A stretch of 64,000 nucleotides of DNA from NCBI GenBank assembly GCA_030737835.1, contig CM060847.1, positions 8,029,873 through 8,093,872 of the forward strand, in the 5' to 3' direction. Below the pieces are notes generated by a model. It saw only the letters and a program-made list of their open reading frames with translations. It had not been told where the DNA came from and did not search any database. Numbering within the stretch: position 1 is the stretch's first letter; each line of letters begins with the position of its first letter. This DNA comes from Acorus gramineus (lineage: Eukaryota > Streptophyta > Magnoliopsida > Acorales > Acoraceae). The position numbers and the translations under genes were made by a program. Positions 22,079 through 34,500 of this stretch are shown one piece after another.

Positions 22079-24449
22079 CATCCAAATTGAGTGAAAGATC
22101 ATACAAACGCCATATGATTCGTCATCCATTTAAACCCACCGTCCGGGAGAGGTTTTTTTTATCATAATTGTGTCACAGTGAGCCAAGGGTTTGTGGAGGC
22201 AGCTCAGTCGAGGATGTTGCATTTGAGGGTGGAAGTGTGAGGATTTCCTTGCCCCGCAGGGGGGGGGGTGTTGTTGTTGTTCTGTTTGCTTTTGAGGGAA
22301 GCCGAGGAGAGTTTCCACTGGGTTGTGGCTGCTGGAGGGGTGGGGGATATGATGGAGATGTTGATTGATTATGAGGGGAGGATGAGTGGCAATGTTAGAA
22401 AATGGGGCAGGTGTTCTTGTTGTGGTGGTAGTGGCTATCCACCAACATTATCTTAGATCGATGCCTCCTGTTTGACATTCTGCTAGTTTGAAATTGGTCT
22501 ACCCAATCACAATCGATATGGGGGAAGTTCATTGCTCATCTAAGCTAGAACTGTGATTTAGTTCATAATGTTTTAGTTCATAATATCTTGGAATCAGATG
22601 AAGTTCCAATTGAGATCATATGGCACAAGGTCCTCGCATTGATTTCTATGCGTTTTTATACAACTTATAATCCTATTTGGTTACACTAGGAAGGTGCATG
22701 TTTTGGTGGTCTTTATTGATTGCCTGTATATTTAAGATGAATTGCATGCATGGCTTGCTTAGGATTTTGTAGAATTATTTGAAGTTGCACGATTTTTTCA
22801 TGTAGACCAAGAGTGAGCCATATGGAAGTACAAAACTGCTTTTTTGAAAGATACTGATTTTAAATGGCCATTGATATTGGTTGATTTTAAAAGATCACAT
22901 GGATTTATTAGTGAATATGTTTTTAATATTAATTATTTAGATATACAATACCAAACATTACTCATTAAGTTCTATGGCTCATTCACTTTTGTGGTTTTTT
23001 CTTAATGGAAATGGTAGGCATTCACCCTCATTTCACTAAAATAGGAGAGAATGCCCAAATTGGGAAACAAACATACACCACAAAATAAAAAATAAAACTC
23101 CACCGTGTTCCCCAGTAGAGGAGGGCTCTTCTGATGGAACCCCAGACAGTAAAGAGGAGAATTACTCCCGAATCACAAAAGAACCCCACCTTTACAACAA
23201 TTGAACTCGCCCCTGCATTGTGTCTCCTCCAATCCTGGATGCTTCTAACTACTTTTTCTAGGTGATCGAGACAGAGAAATGTGAAACACGTTGATCGGCT
23301 AATCCATGAACATTTAAGTTGCATCTTGTTGCGTGCCTCTCTAATTAGGGTTGATTGCCAACTTTAAGTTGTTGCTGCTTATGCCTTGCAGTATGTCTCT
23401 TTAGGAGCTGTTTAGATGTAATTTCTATTTCATTTATTTATTTCCATATCGACTCTGAATTTGACTCATTTGATGATCGATATGCTGCATTGAGATTTCT
23501 AGGTTATATTATTCTAGTTATGATCATATTAATGTTTATGATCAAATTATAATTGCGGATTAGGTATTCTAGTTGTTCATCCGCCACATCTGGATAGTGC
23601 TTAGAATGGCCATACAGGAAGATTAAGCTAGTAAGTTCACTCCAGGGAGAGATACCACAGCTTTCAGATGGGCATTTTGTCTACAGGAAGCAAATTTAAT
23701 AGGTGGGCTACAAATCTAGTACAGTAGGACTGTTAAGATGTGGATTGCTGCAAATCGTTTGTTATCTCTCGCTCTCCTATAGTTCTGAGATACTCTGAAA
23801 GGTAACCCATCCAAGGCCCCATATCTTTATCAACTCTCTGATGCTTGTACATTCTGTTGTTTTAGCAAGACAATTTATTACCAACCAAATTTTTTTTATT
23901 TGCAGTATCATGGTTGGAGAGGGAAAATCAAAACAATAGGCGTACACACCATCATTCAATTTTTTCTCAATAAAACAAATTCCACATATTTTTCTCATTT
24001 TTAGGAATTGATTTATCTACCTTCTTAGTAATCCTACCTTTGCTAAATTTATTTTCTCCATGGAAAGTATATTAGATGAGAACTTCTCACAATCTATTAT
24101 TTTGTTGTTGACATGGACTTCAGGTTCTTAAATCAGGTTATAATGTAAAACATGTTAAATATTCTGCCAGATCTATTCTTACAGAACAATGCCAGTGGAA
24201 GCACAATACTGCAGGTTTATAATCATTGATATAAAAACAAGTTATGATGTGTTAGTTGAAGTGCTCTTGGTATGGATTCTCTACTAATGCATTTTAAATA
24301 ATTTCTGTTACCTGATTTGATGTTCAAAAATATTAATTGCAGTAGATTGTGCTGTTTTTTTTTTATTTACTACTCTATTCTTGCAGTACATTTCTCTGTT
24401 CTTGTTGATTTGTTTATCCTTAAAGTAGATTCCTCAGTTTTATTCTTGC
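22079..24449. other. Intergenic, no gene supported
   Basis: A G-rich island (22170-22400) with a poly-G run near 22260 shows short open frames on both strands but no recognisable domain. Two imperfect copies of a TTCTTGCAGTA(C/G)ATT-containing segment lie near 24380 and 24448. No RNA gene seen. Confidence 0.45.
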
Positions 24450-26420
24450 AGTAGATTGCTCTTTTCTTGTTTATTTATAGTAGGGAGTTTATTACTCAAT
24501 GCTATCCAAGGGCGCAGAACTTGCTTTTGGTATTAAACCTGATTGCCATATCAATGTGGTCCATTGAAATTTCTGATGCTTTTGCCTCATAGCCTCCCAA
24601 GCAGATTTAACTGAACAATTTCCATTTGGATCTGGTTTCATATGAGTTCATCCTTCCCCCCATATATAGGAACAGTATTCAGTTTTAGATAGAAGCCGGC
24701 CATATTAGTGCCTTGCAGATTGTATAAGAGTCTTAACATTAGCTTCTTAAAAAAAATCTGTTATGAAACACCTGAGGGTAGTATATCAATCCACCCATAG
24801 GATGCCATGGATCACAATGTAAGCTAATTGCATCTCCATTTTAATGAATGCTAGTCTAGCTTTTCCCTTTAAAAATAAATCAAAAAATAAAAATAATACA
24901 AAATTAATTGCATCTCCATTGCCAACTTGGTGATGCACCGATGGAGGAAAATTCTTTCCGACTTTAAGCATTTTACACCATGCCCATGAAGCTCCCACCT
25001 GAACAGATGTAGTTCAGATGTTTCTTCCTTTCAAATATTTGTTCTGAACCCAGAGATTAAACAGTGATTCTTTTGTAGATTATCTGCCACAACATGCAAA
25101 TCAGACCTGATTTATTCCAGTCTTTTAACTTTTTAATTCCCAAGCCACCTTAGGAATCACAATCTGCTCCCATTTCACTAAATGTATACCTTTTTCCAGA
25201 TCAGATCAGGGTGTTTCCAAAGAAACTGACATTAATTTTTCAATAGAATTCAATACAGCTTCTGGAAAATGAAATGCACCTAACCAAAATATTTGCACGC
25301 TGCAGATTACTGATTGAAGTAATTAGTTCTTCCAGCCTAGGATATTTCCAATTGGTAATTCTAGATGTGTAATTATAAAATGAATCCTCTGGATTAAGGG
25401 TAAGTATAGATCTTTTGGAAGTCTTGTATTAAACAATGGAAACCTAAATACTTGACAACAAGAAGCCGACCCTCCTCATATCCCAAGGCATTAGCAAGAA
25501 CAAAACTTGATTCCACATTAATACCATGCTTTTCGGGGAACATGTACTGAGGCCAGACCAGCTTGCAAATATGTCTAGAATGAATTTGATATTTTGCATA
25601 ATTTCTCCTTCAGAGTCTGTAAAGATTAATAAGTCGTCAGCTACTAGAAGATGACTAATTTTAAGAGATCCTGCTTGAACCCAAACCGAATCTGGCAGAT
25701 TTGCAGTTGCTCTCACTTCAATACACAAGCAAAGGAGCACTTCTATTTGCAGTTGCAGGATGCCAATGGTGCCTGCTAATTTGTTGAGCATAGTTTCCCC
25801 CCAATAATGCAATGGCAAACAACGAAATGGAACCCAAATTGGAATGGATTCCAATCTCCTCTCTTTGCATTTTAACATTGTTATGCCATTTCCGTAACTC
25901 AAATGGGTGACCGTTCATCAACCATGGACCACCTTCAAGCGCATTAAGCATATCTTCCTCATTCAAGAATTTCACATTGCCACGAAATAAGAGGTTCAAT
26001 AGTTCCCTTTGGTTTCCAAATTTGATTCAAGAATGCAAGAAATGGTTTGATGAATGGCCTTAGGCCGATAACATACCTATTATTGCAAACTGCCAGTGCT
26101 TCTCAGATTCAAGAATAATCTTCCGGTAGACACAGTGCATGTTCCTACCATTCACAATCAAAGGATCTTGGAATTAGCAGAATATCTTCAGATCTGCTTG
26201 ATTGATTGGGAATAATTTGCCCAACCCCTGCTGTTTGAAGCCAAATACAGGGAGGGCAATGCAGGCCGGATCCTTCTCAGAGGGTGCTTCAGCGGTTTTG
26301 GCTGAGGACGGCCAGTCATTCCGGTCCATTGCTGGAGTTGAAACCTTCCATAGTTTATGGAAATGACAGCATTTTCAGGTACTGCCCTAAACAGCTTTCG
26401 CCATACTATGCATGACAAAA
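24450..26420 (-). mobile_element. LINE fragment, internally deleted and frameshifted
   Basis: Reading the minus strand from 26420 downwards: ORF1-like sequence, then DUF4283 (EEDMLNALEGGPWLMNGHPF, IPIWV.F, LPLHYWGE, KLAGTIG, and IEVRATANLPDSVWVQ near 25675). It jumps directly into reverse transcriptase (ISHLLVADDLLIF near 25650, the FADD catalytic motif with F changed to V), then the RT tail (W.....IPKVAW, KDWNKSG), SWAWCKMLKVGKNF, HHQVGNGDAI and a zf-RVT segment (KSAWEAMRQKHQKFQW and WIALSNKLPT near 24480). All of the endonuclease and most of the RT are missing. Frameshifts make it non-coding. Confidence 0.85.
24825..24920 (+). mobile_element. 64-bp retroposed insert with 16-bp duplication, nested in the LINE
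   Basis: TAATTGCATCTCCATT occurs exactly at 24825-24840 and 24905-24920. The 64 bp between them end in an A-rich tail on the plus strand. The insert splits the GNGDAI coding motif of the dead LINE, whose reading resumes after the second copy, proving later insertion. Confidence 0.8.
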
Positions 26421-28624
26421 TTCAGTTTCATGATAAGTGGGAAGAACAAAGTGCCAATATATAGATTCTTTCTTTCTAACATAATTATTTATTTGGTCAG
26501 TTTTGCTGTATTTTGGTAGTAGTCTCCACTCAACCCTGTCTGGGAAATTATTGCTGATCTTTCTCAAGGCTTGCAGGAGCTTAAAGACATGGGTGTTTCA
26601 TCATAGTTCATGTGGGAATATGTACAGTATGTGTAAATTATATGCTGCATTCACATATGAAATAAATGCATTTATTTCATATAATTTTGTGATATTCATG
26701 TTACGCAGGATTCGATCCCTATTATGGTTTATTATGTCACGTGATGAACAAGAAAACAATCCGTGGGACAGTTTTTTGCATGCACTCTGCGCACATTTTG
26801 CTTTAAAAAAAAAATAGTGAACCTCATCATATACTTTTATAATAAAATATGTATTACCTCACCAAAGATTCAACGCTTTTGGTGAAGGTGGCGAGACTCA
26901 GAGATGGAAAAAGCCTTCATGAAGAGTTGCATGGAACCATTGACTAGAATACGTGACAAATGGATAATGAGGTATATATTTTATTTAAAAAAGTATATAT
27001 TTTGTTGAATAGCTATCAATATATATATGAATTGTTTGTGGGACTGTTTCACTAACGTAAATGAGATTTCCCTTGCATTTGCTGGTAAACTGAGGACTCA
27101 CCTATTCACTCATTGTCTTGAAGACCGTATATTATTCGCACTAGCGGTGGGCAAATGCATCTGGGTCTCTAAGGGTCCGTTTGACATTGCGTTTTTGCAA
27201 CTTTTGCATCGAGATGCTAGACCCCAAGTCAACTTTCAGCTGCATTTTGACCTAGTATCTATTAGTTTTAAAAACATATAAGTATTTACTGGGAAGTAAA
27301 TGGAACACATCAAGTTCATATTTTTTCTGAAAATTAATAAACAGTACTAAAAGAAGGTATGGTTTTTTCATACACTACAATAGCAGTGTATGGTTATGTA
27401 ATTTTTTTCATCTTGTTAAAGACAACAATATCAGTATGTATTTCAATTTATATAACAATATATGCTTTAATGGACATTATATATTTTAAAAAAAGAATGT
27501 GAGGACGACACATAAGACTGCACGAGTGGTTGAACATATCATCTTCCTTGTTTCTGATATTTTATTTTCTGAGTGTTGATACACTTTGTAGCCCCATTGC
27601 ATCATGTTACTACTCTAATATATGAAATTAACTAATGCAGCATATATCACACTATCTTATTTTCTACATTTAAATGCAATTTTTGCTCTCATCAAAAGCT
27701 GAAAATGCTGAGTGTTTCGAAATGAACTTGAATTAATTATGATATTTATAAAAGCAAAATATTAAAAAGGTTTAAATGCAGATATCCATATACACAACAC
27801 CCCTCAATGTTGAATGCTCATGTAACCCTCTCATTTACTTTACTTTTAATACACATACCTCTTACCGTTACCCGATCAAACCATTGCACTGGTTAACTTA
27901 ACCCAACGTGTGAAAAAGGTGAACGTGAAAAAGGTAAAAAAAAAAAAAAAATCCCAAACATTTCACTCCCGAAAAAAGGTCGTCGTCTTCCTGTAGGTCA
28001 TCTGTGTTTGTTGCCGCTACCATCGCCGATCTCATTCTGTCACCGTTAGATCTCCTTGCCGATGCCATTTTCTCTCCTCACGATTTCCTCTCGACGCCAT
28101 TTCCTCTCTCTCAACATTTTTTTCTCCATTGTATCTCCGCTACTCTCTTCCATTCAAGAAAGATGTGTTTGCTTCATTGGGCACTATCCCCTAATTGTTT
28201 CCATGCCATTTGATGTTTTCACATTCAAAAAATCTAATGATATTCAGATTTAAATAAAAAAAAAAATTCAATACTAATTGGGCACTTTGAGATACACTCC
28301 AAGCCTGAAATTCAGTTTGTACAAGATTTGTCGTGGTAAATCTTGATCTTGATCTATGTATGAATTAGAACTTTTTAGCATTGCTTGTTTATTTACTTCA
28401 GCCCTCGTCCTCCTTTAAATCTCATTGTTTAAATAAAAAAAAAAAAAAGCAAACAATGAAAAACCGAATGAAATTGGAAGGGGGTTTAAATAATACACAT
28501 GGCAACGGTTAAAAATCAACCGTTGAGGAACAAGAAGAGAAAGTTTAGACTGTTAGGGAAATTTTGGGTTTTTTTTTTTTTTATAGTGAGAAGGGTATTT
28601 TCATCATTTTAATGGGTGTTTGGT
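26421..28624. other. AT-rich intergenic, no gene seen
   Basis: AAGGGTCCGTTTGACATTGCG at 27172 looks like the end of a hAT-type MITE, but its partner end was not found. Poly(A)-like runs occur near 27936, 28258 and 28434. Nothing else supported. Confidence 0.4.
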
Positions 28625-28633
28625 TTCATTTAA

Positions 28634-29158
28634 GGGAAAAATTCAAATAACCCCTTTATAAACTATCTCAAATCCTGGTATCCTTATGATCCATAAAATC
28701 CTTTGAAAACACTTATGTAAATTTAAATAGTTTTTTAAGTTAAATTTTTATTGACAAATTAAGATTATTATGTGAATATTCTGTCTGATGAACCCTCGTT
28801 GAGAATATAGTTTACTAAAAATCTCTTACAATGTATTAAAAATGTAAAAAATCTTCGTTAAATGATGATTTTATTTTTTAAATAGGGTTTATAATCTATT
28901 GAGAGGATAAAATCGTCATATACAAAAGGTTTTTTATTTTTAATAAATTGTAGAAAGTTTTGATATATTATGTTTTCAATCAAAGTTATCAAAACGAAAT
29001 ATTCGTATAATATTCCTCATTTTTCAACATACATTTAACTTAAAGGTTTATTTGAATTTATATAGATGTTTTGAAAAGAATTATATATGGATTTTAAGAA
29101 AAGTTAGGGAGTTATATAAATTTCAGGCAGTTTACACGAGGGTTATTTATTTTTTCCC
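28634..29158. mobile_element. Mutator-like foldback element, 525 bp, 9-bp target duplication
   Basis: TTCATTTAA occurs exactly at 28625-28633 and 29159-29167. The element starts GGGAAAAATTCAAATAACCCC and the reverse complement of its end starts GGGAAAAAATAAATAACCC. Imperfect complementarity continues for about 190 bp (AAGTTAAAT and GAATATT blocks in both arms). A 9-bp duplication with long inverted ends is characteristic of Mutator-like elements. No transposase. Confidence 0.9.
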
Positions 29159-29773
29159 TTCATTTAAAGGATGACGTACTGTATTTGATTTCATTTATTA
29201 ACTTCAAAGAGCCTTTGAAGTTAATAAATGCCTGGAATAAACAGATGGTACTGTGGTTTGGACCCCAAACACACCAAACAACAACGCTAGTGGTGAACCC
29301 TTATATTTTTTTTTTATTTTTTTTTTGGTGTAAGGTGAACCCTTATATTACTTAAAACTATCCTTTTCCTTCCGTAATTTACCCAAAAAAAAAATATTGA
29401 TAATGACGATGATGTTTGGATGATTAATTCAGCTCTTAATTGGCACCAATGACGACAGTTGATCTGGTCGCGTTGGTGGGTAAGAGTAGGCAGAACGGTT
29501 GACCCAGCACACTAATAAACACTGTAACGTGTGACTGTATCATGGATTCCATTAAATATAATAGATTCATATATTGTTTAGTTAGGCAAACCACTCATCC
29601 ATCTCATTTTCATGGCATCCTCATCATCATTAATAAATTACCGCGATGACCTCAATCTAAAAACACAACCACCCAAGTAAGTCGATCGAAAAGCTTACTA
29701 TTTAATTTCTCTCCTCCCCAACGCAAAACACAAACACCTTTTCTAGTAGCGAACAGGTTGATACAGCAGAAGC

Positions 29774-29796
29774 GAGAGAGAGAGAGAGAGAGAGAG
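29774..29796 (+). repeat. (GA)n tract in the hydrolase 5' leader
   Basis: An uninterrupted GA run ends 60 bp before the start codon. GA runs near plant start sites can bind BBR/BPC GAGA factors; a role here is inference. Confidence 0.75.
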
Positions 29797-29856
29797 TGCT
29801 AGGACACAAACACACACATTGATACAGCAGCAGAGCAAAAGAGAGGAGGAGATAAG

Positions 29857-31179
29857 ATGGTGAACTTGGTATCCATACAGGAACCGTTGATCCACTGGTT
29901 GATAAAGAGGGCGGGACTGAGGCAGCAGATGGTGGAGATCGAGCCCGGGACTGTGATGAGCTTCTGGGTCCCCAATACTAATAGTAATAAGCCAGCTGTG
30001 GTGATGGTGCACGGTTTCGCCGCGGAGGGGGTGGTGACGTGGCAGTTCCAGGTGGGGTCTCTGACAAGGGACTACGCGGTGTACGTGCCGGACCTCCTAT
30101 TCTTCGGTAAATCATACACCACGAGGAGTGAGCGATCCCCCGGCTTCCAAGCGAAATGCCTGGGGATGGCTCTGGACCTTCTCGGGGTCAGGAGGTGCAC
30201 CCTCGTTGGCTTCAGCTACGGTGGGATGGTTTCATTCGACCTTGCAGAGACCAGACCGGACCTCATCAACTCATTGGTCGTATCGGGGTCAGTGGTGGCT
30301 GGCATGACAGGCTCGGTCAGCAGACCAATGCTGGACCGCCTTGGTCTCTCCTCTGACAAGGAGCTCCTCCTCCCCTCCAATCTCCAAGGCCTAAAGACCC
30401 TCTTCTACGTCGCTGTCCACAGGAAATTCTGGTTCCCCGACCGCATGTTCCGCGACTACCTCGAGGTTTTTTTTATATTATTTCTCCTCTTTCCCCGTAT
30501 ATAATCAGACACTACTACTACTAAGTACTACTTTCCCAGAGTAGCAGCATGCATACACACATGATCAATCAATCAATTATTAAGAAGAGCTGCACATTGT
30601 TTGTTGGAACATTGTAAACTAATAACTCGTAGGGTTTGAGCAGGTGATGTTTAGTAATAGAGAGGAGAAGGAAGAACTATTGGAGTACCTATCCAGTACC
30701 GGCAAGGGTGTTGAGGATATCCCCAAATTTCAACAGGTAGTCGCCACGTTGGAAGCTTTCATTAATTTCTCATTTCCCATTTTGGAAGAACCACCTTTTA
30801 GTATTGAATGCTGTCTATTGTTTCTTTTACTTGGAATATATTATTGATTTGATTTGAGTGCAGAGGATCGTCCTTCTGTGGGGTGAGGAGGACCAGATAT
30901 TCAACATGGAGGTGGCCAAGAATTTAAGAGAGTAGGTTAACCAATCCCACCTTTTTTCTTCTCTCACTCAAAGTCATCACATGCCCTTTAAAAGCTAAAT
31001 ATCATTATTTTTTTTTGGATGGATGCAGGCAACTAGGGGAAACGGCCATCCTACGAGCGATTAAGAGAGGAGGGCACCTGGTGCATCTGGAGCGGCCCTG
31101 CGCCTACACCAAGTGCCTCAAGGAATCCCTTGCCCTTCTTCTTGCCCAAGACATCAATGGGCACCCATCAAATATATAA
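29857..31179 (+). CDS. Alpha/beta-hydrolase superfamily protein (4 exons)
   Basis: Exons 29857-30465, 30644-30736, 30864-30931 and 31029-31179 give 306 residues. The first donor (GAG followed by GTTTTT) is weak but protein conservation across it (RDYLE then VMFSNREEKEELLEYL) supports it. The serine-hydrolase triad is visible: Ser120 in the nucleophile elbow VGFSYGGM, Asp244 in WGEEDQIF and His273 in GGHLVHLERP. An oxyanion HGF motif lies at 52-54. There is no signal peptide or membrane anchor. Plants have many members of this cytosolic monoacylglycerol-lipase/esterase-like group; the substrate is unknown. It converges with the sugar transporter gene, with 408 bp between the stop codons. Confidence 0.93.
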
Positions 31180-31587
31180 TGATATAACATATTATCCCTC
31201 CCCTCTCTCTCTTACTTACACCTCTACCCATCTCAGTGTTCCTATTTTATGTATTCCCGTTGCTGCTGTCAATAAATTATTAAATTGCATCTTTTTGTCA
31301 CCGCTACAAACTCCACGCTCTCTATCATCTATTTGTATTACCCTTTCTTTAAATAAAAAAAAATACAGTCCCATGCAGGGGATTTAGTTAGAATATGATA
31401 AGTACATTAAAAATACATTTCGCTTGATAGCTTAGATAGCAACAACACAAGTGTGTGTGAGTGTACAAAGAGGGGAAACGGAGGATGGGATGTGATGCCC
31501 ACAGATGATGTCGTGGAAAACCCCCGCTCATCATCAGCCCCGAAAACCAAATAAAAAGATGCATCTCACTCGGGATTAGACCATGAC

Positions 31588-34500
31588 TCACCTAAATGAC
31601 CATTGGATCTCTTCAAGAGTTCTTCCCTTGGTCTCAGGCACGTACAAGACCACAAATGCCACGGTTAAAGCGCTTACAAACATGTATATGGTGAATGTTC
31701 CTGTAAAGAAGCCAAAAAAGTGTTGATCATAATGAAAAATGTTGTGTGAGTTGAGAGCAAGCGCATTAACCTTTCTTAATTAAGTGTACATTTAAGCAAG
31801 AAATTTACTGTGTAAATGAATGAATGAATGATTGAATGAATGGGGGGGAGGATTTATACCTCCACTGTTCCAATCTAAAAGCAGGTTTGCAGTCATTGTG
31901 ACCACAAATGATGTGAGCCAGTTGGCAAGGGTTGCAATGCTACCAGCAAGGCTCTTGAATTTAACTGGAAGTACCTGCAATGGAGCACCAGCAATCAATC
32001 ATGTAGCGGAATGTGACATGTTTGTTCATGTTAACATTTTCCAAATTCAATTGGATAGAAACACATTAGACAAGGCATAGACTTCAGAAAATGCAGTCCA
32101 TATTTCAGACAAGGCAGAATCATGATCAGCTCCAATCATTATGTCAGGGTGCATATCTTAATTTTAAAGGCTGTATATGAATGTTAATATTTTAACAATA
32201 CCAGTCATTGCTGGCCAGTACTATTTTAGGACACTGGCCATAAATTTATATTTCAACGAAGCCTTGCTATGTCACTACATTTGGTATTATCTTTATTTAA
32301 ACACAGCATGTAATATCATGTGACTATGATTCAAGAAAGACATACAGGCCAGGTCACTCGCCAGGCACAAAGAGCACTATATGCTCAATTGACATGGAGC
32401 ACCTCTCTTGTGAAAAACTAAGTTTGAGTCCACATGGGGATTAAAATTCGTCAAATTGCCTAAGACTTCTGAGTTTGATTTGTCAAACATATCAAAAGAT
32501 ATATAGAACAATATAGTGTTTGATTGCTCCAACTTCATGCGTAATGCACAATCACCTTAAAACTCCAACTTCATGCGTAATGCACAATCACCTTAAAATA
32601 TTACCATTATCACATGACATCCTTTTCACAACCACTAAGCATGGATATGAAATTTGAATATCTAGGATCATACAAATCTCTAGCTCTTCATATCCTCGTC
32701 ACCACATGCTTGAAGACCACCAGAAATCATTTTTCAGTTATCCTACAACTATCCAGAAAATAGTCCTATCCTCAGAGCTATTCTAAGTAGCCATGCTCCA
32801 AATTGTTCTATTCAATGGGAGATGGCCCTTGGAGCTATACTAAATAATCGTGGATGCTAAGGAATATCTCAACATTGAAATAATAAAAAGAAAGAAGAGA
32901 AATTTTCCATGACCTTGAGGGGTATTGATAGGATCGATTCACCCTCACCAATCCCATCAACTGGAATCATTATGCATGTTTGAGAAAATCAATCAGTTTC
33001 TTTCCAGGACTATACTACGTTTCCTCAGATGGGCTCTACATCCTATCTAGTTCTGGACATTCGGGTACAAATCCTTTCTATATCCTCATTTCATCAACCC
33101 ATAAATTTACACACAGCTTTCTAAGTTCTACTATGGTAAATCACATAATACAGTTCTTACTCTGTATAATTTACCTAGCATGCAGCAATCACACATAAAT
33201 TGTAGGGAAATCTTTCCATACTTTGCTTGAGCAGCCTGCATCCCACTGAAACCAATTCTCTCAAGTTTCTGGTGTTACTGAATCAATCTATGAATGGTCA
33301 TAGATTGATTCAGTAACACATTTAAGGGAGAAATTATAACCATCCATGTTAACCAGATTCTTTCAGTGTCATTATTGAGGATAGGTCGGATTTAATCAGA
33401 TCCTTTCATGTGATCGAGGTGCAATAAATACAAAGAATTCCATGCATCTGTATGATTGAATCCATGCAGTTCAACTCAGATATATGCTTCATAACTTAAA
33501 ACCCCTATCCTAGTCTCAAAGTCCAGGGAACAAATATTCAGTTCTTCCATTTGGCACATAGCATAAGCTGGACAGGGATCATAGGCATTCCGGGCAATCA
33601 AACAATTTTGATAACTTTGTCCACCTCCAGTGGCTTTTAGTAAGAACCAAGATTATCAGGTCATCTAAGGATGGTTCAAAACAAATTCACACCATGGAAT
33701 TGTTGCTTCTCAAACCCTTCGCGAAAGGCAGAACCAAATTACTACAATTGCCGCTACATATAATACAAGAAAATTTCCTCATAATAATGCCATACCTTAC
33801 TTACTGGAAAAAATGTCATAGCCTTTTAAAACAATTAAAAAAAATCTCTTTATAAATTTTACATAGAGAAAGATCAGACATACCTCTGACATAATAATCC
33901 AAGGAATGGCTCCTAATCCAAGTGAAAAGGCAATGACGAATACCTAAATAACATGTAAGAAGAAGAAAATTAACAAATATTATTAATGGAAAGAAAAGGA
34001 AATTATGAACAGTCATGTTCCATCAACAAAGACATACCACCAATCCAACAAGTGAGACAACACTCAGTACAAAATAGATCTTGGAGTCTTCTGAAATGGT
34101 GTCCTGTAAACAAAAAAAGATTGTTTAATTTGTTTCACTGGACAATGAGTGTTAAATCAGGATCCACAATGTACTAATGTGCAAGCTGAAGCCCAAGAAG
34201 CCATCACAGAACTAACCTTTAAATAAAATGTAATTGCAACAAGGAGAAGACTTAATGTCATCCCAATAGAGGAAATCTGCATTACGTCAATATATATCGT
34301 AATATTAAGAAAGAAAATCAAGCTCCAAAAAAATGAACTTCCTTGAGCAAACATACTATTAGAAGAAGACGACGTCCAGCTTTGTCCAGCAACCAAGTAG
34401 TAACTCCAGTTGCAAGAACCTGCATAACATGTGCATGTGCTTCTTAAAAAGTTAAGAATTATACAAAACAAATTAAATTAATTAGCATACCAAGGAAACA

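Noticed and set aside
22168-22456. Gly/Val-rich frames in a G-rich island
   Set aside because: Compositional; no conserved motif and interrupted by a poly-G run.
28004-28253. Short overlapping frames near 28.0-28.25 kb
   Set aside because: No domain, no splice structure, and flanking A-runs; likely chance.
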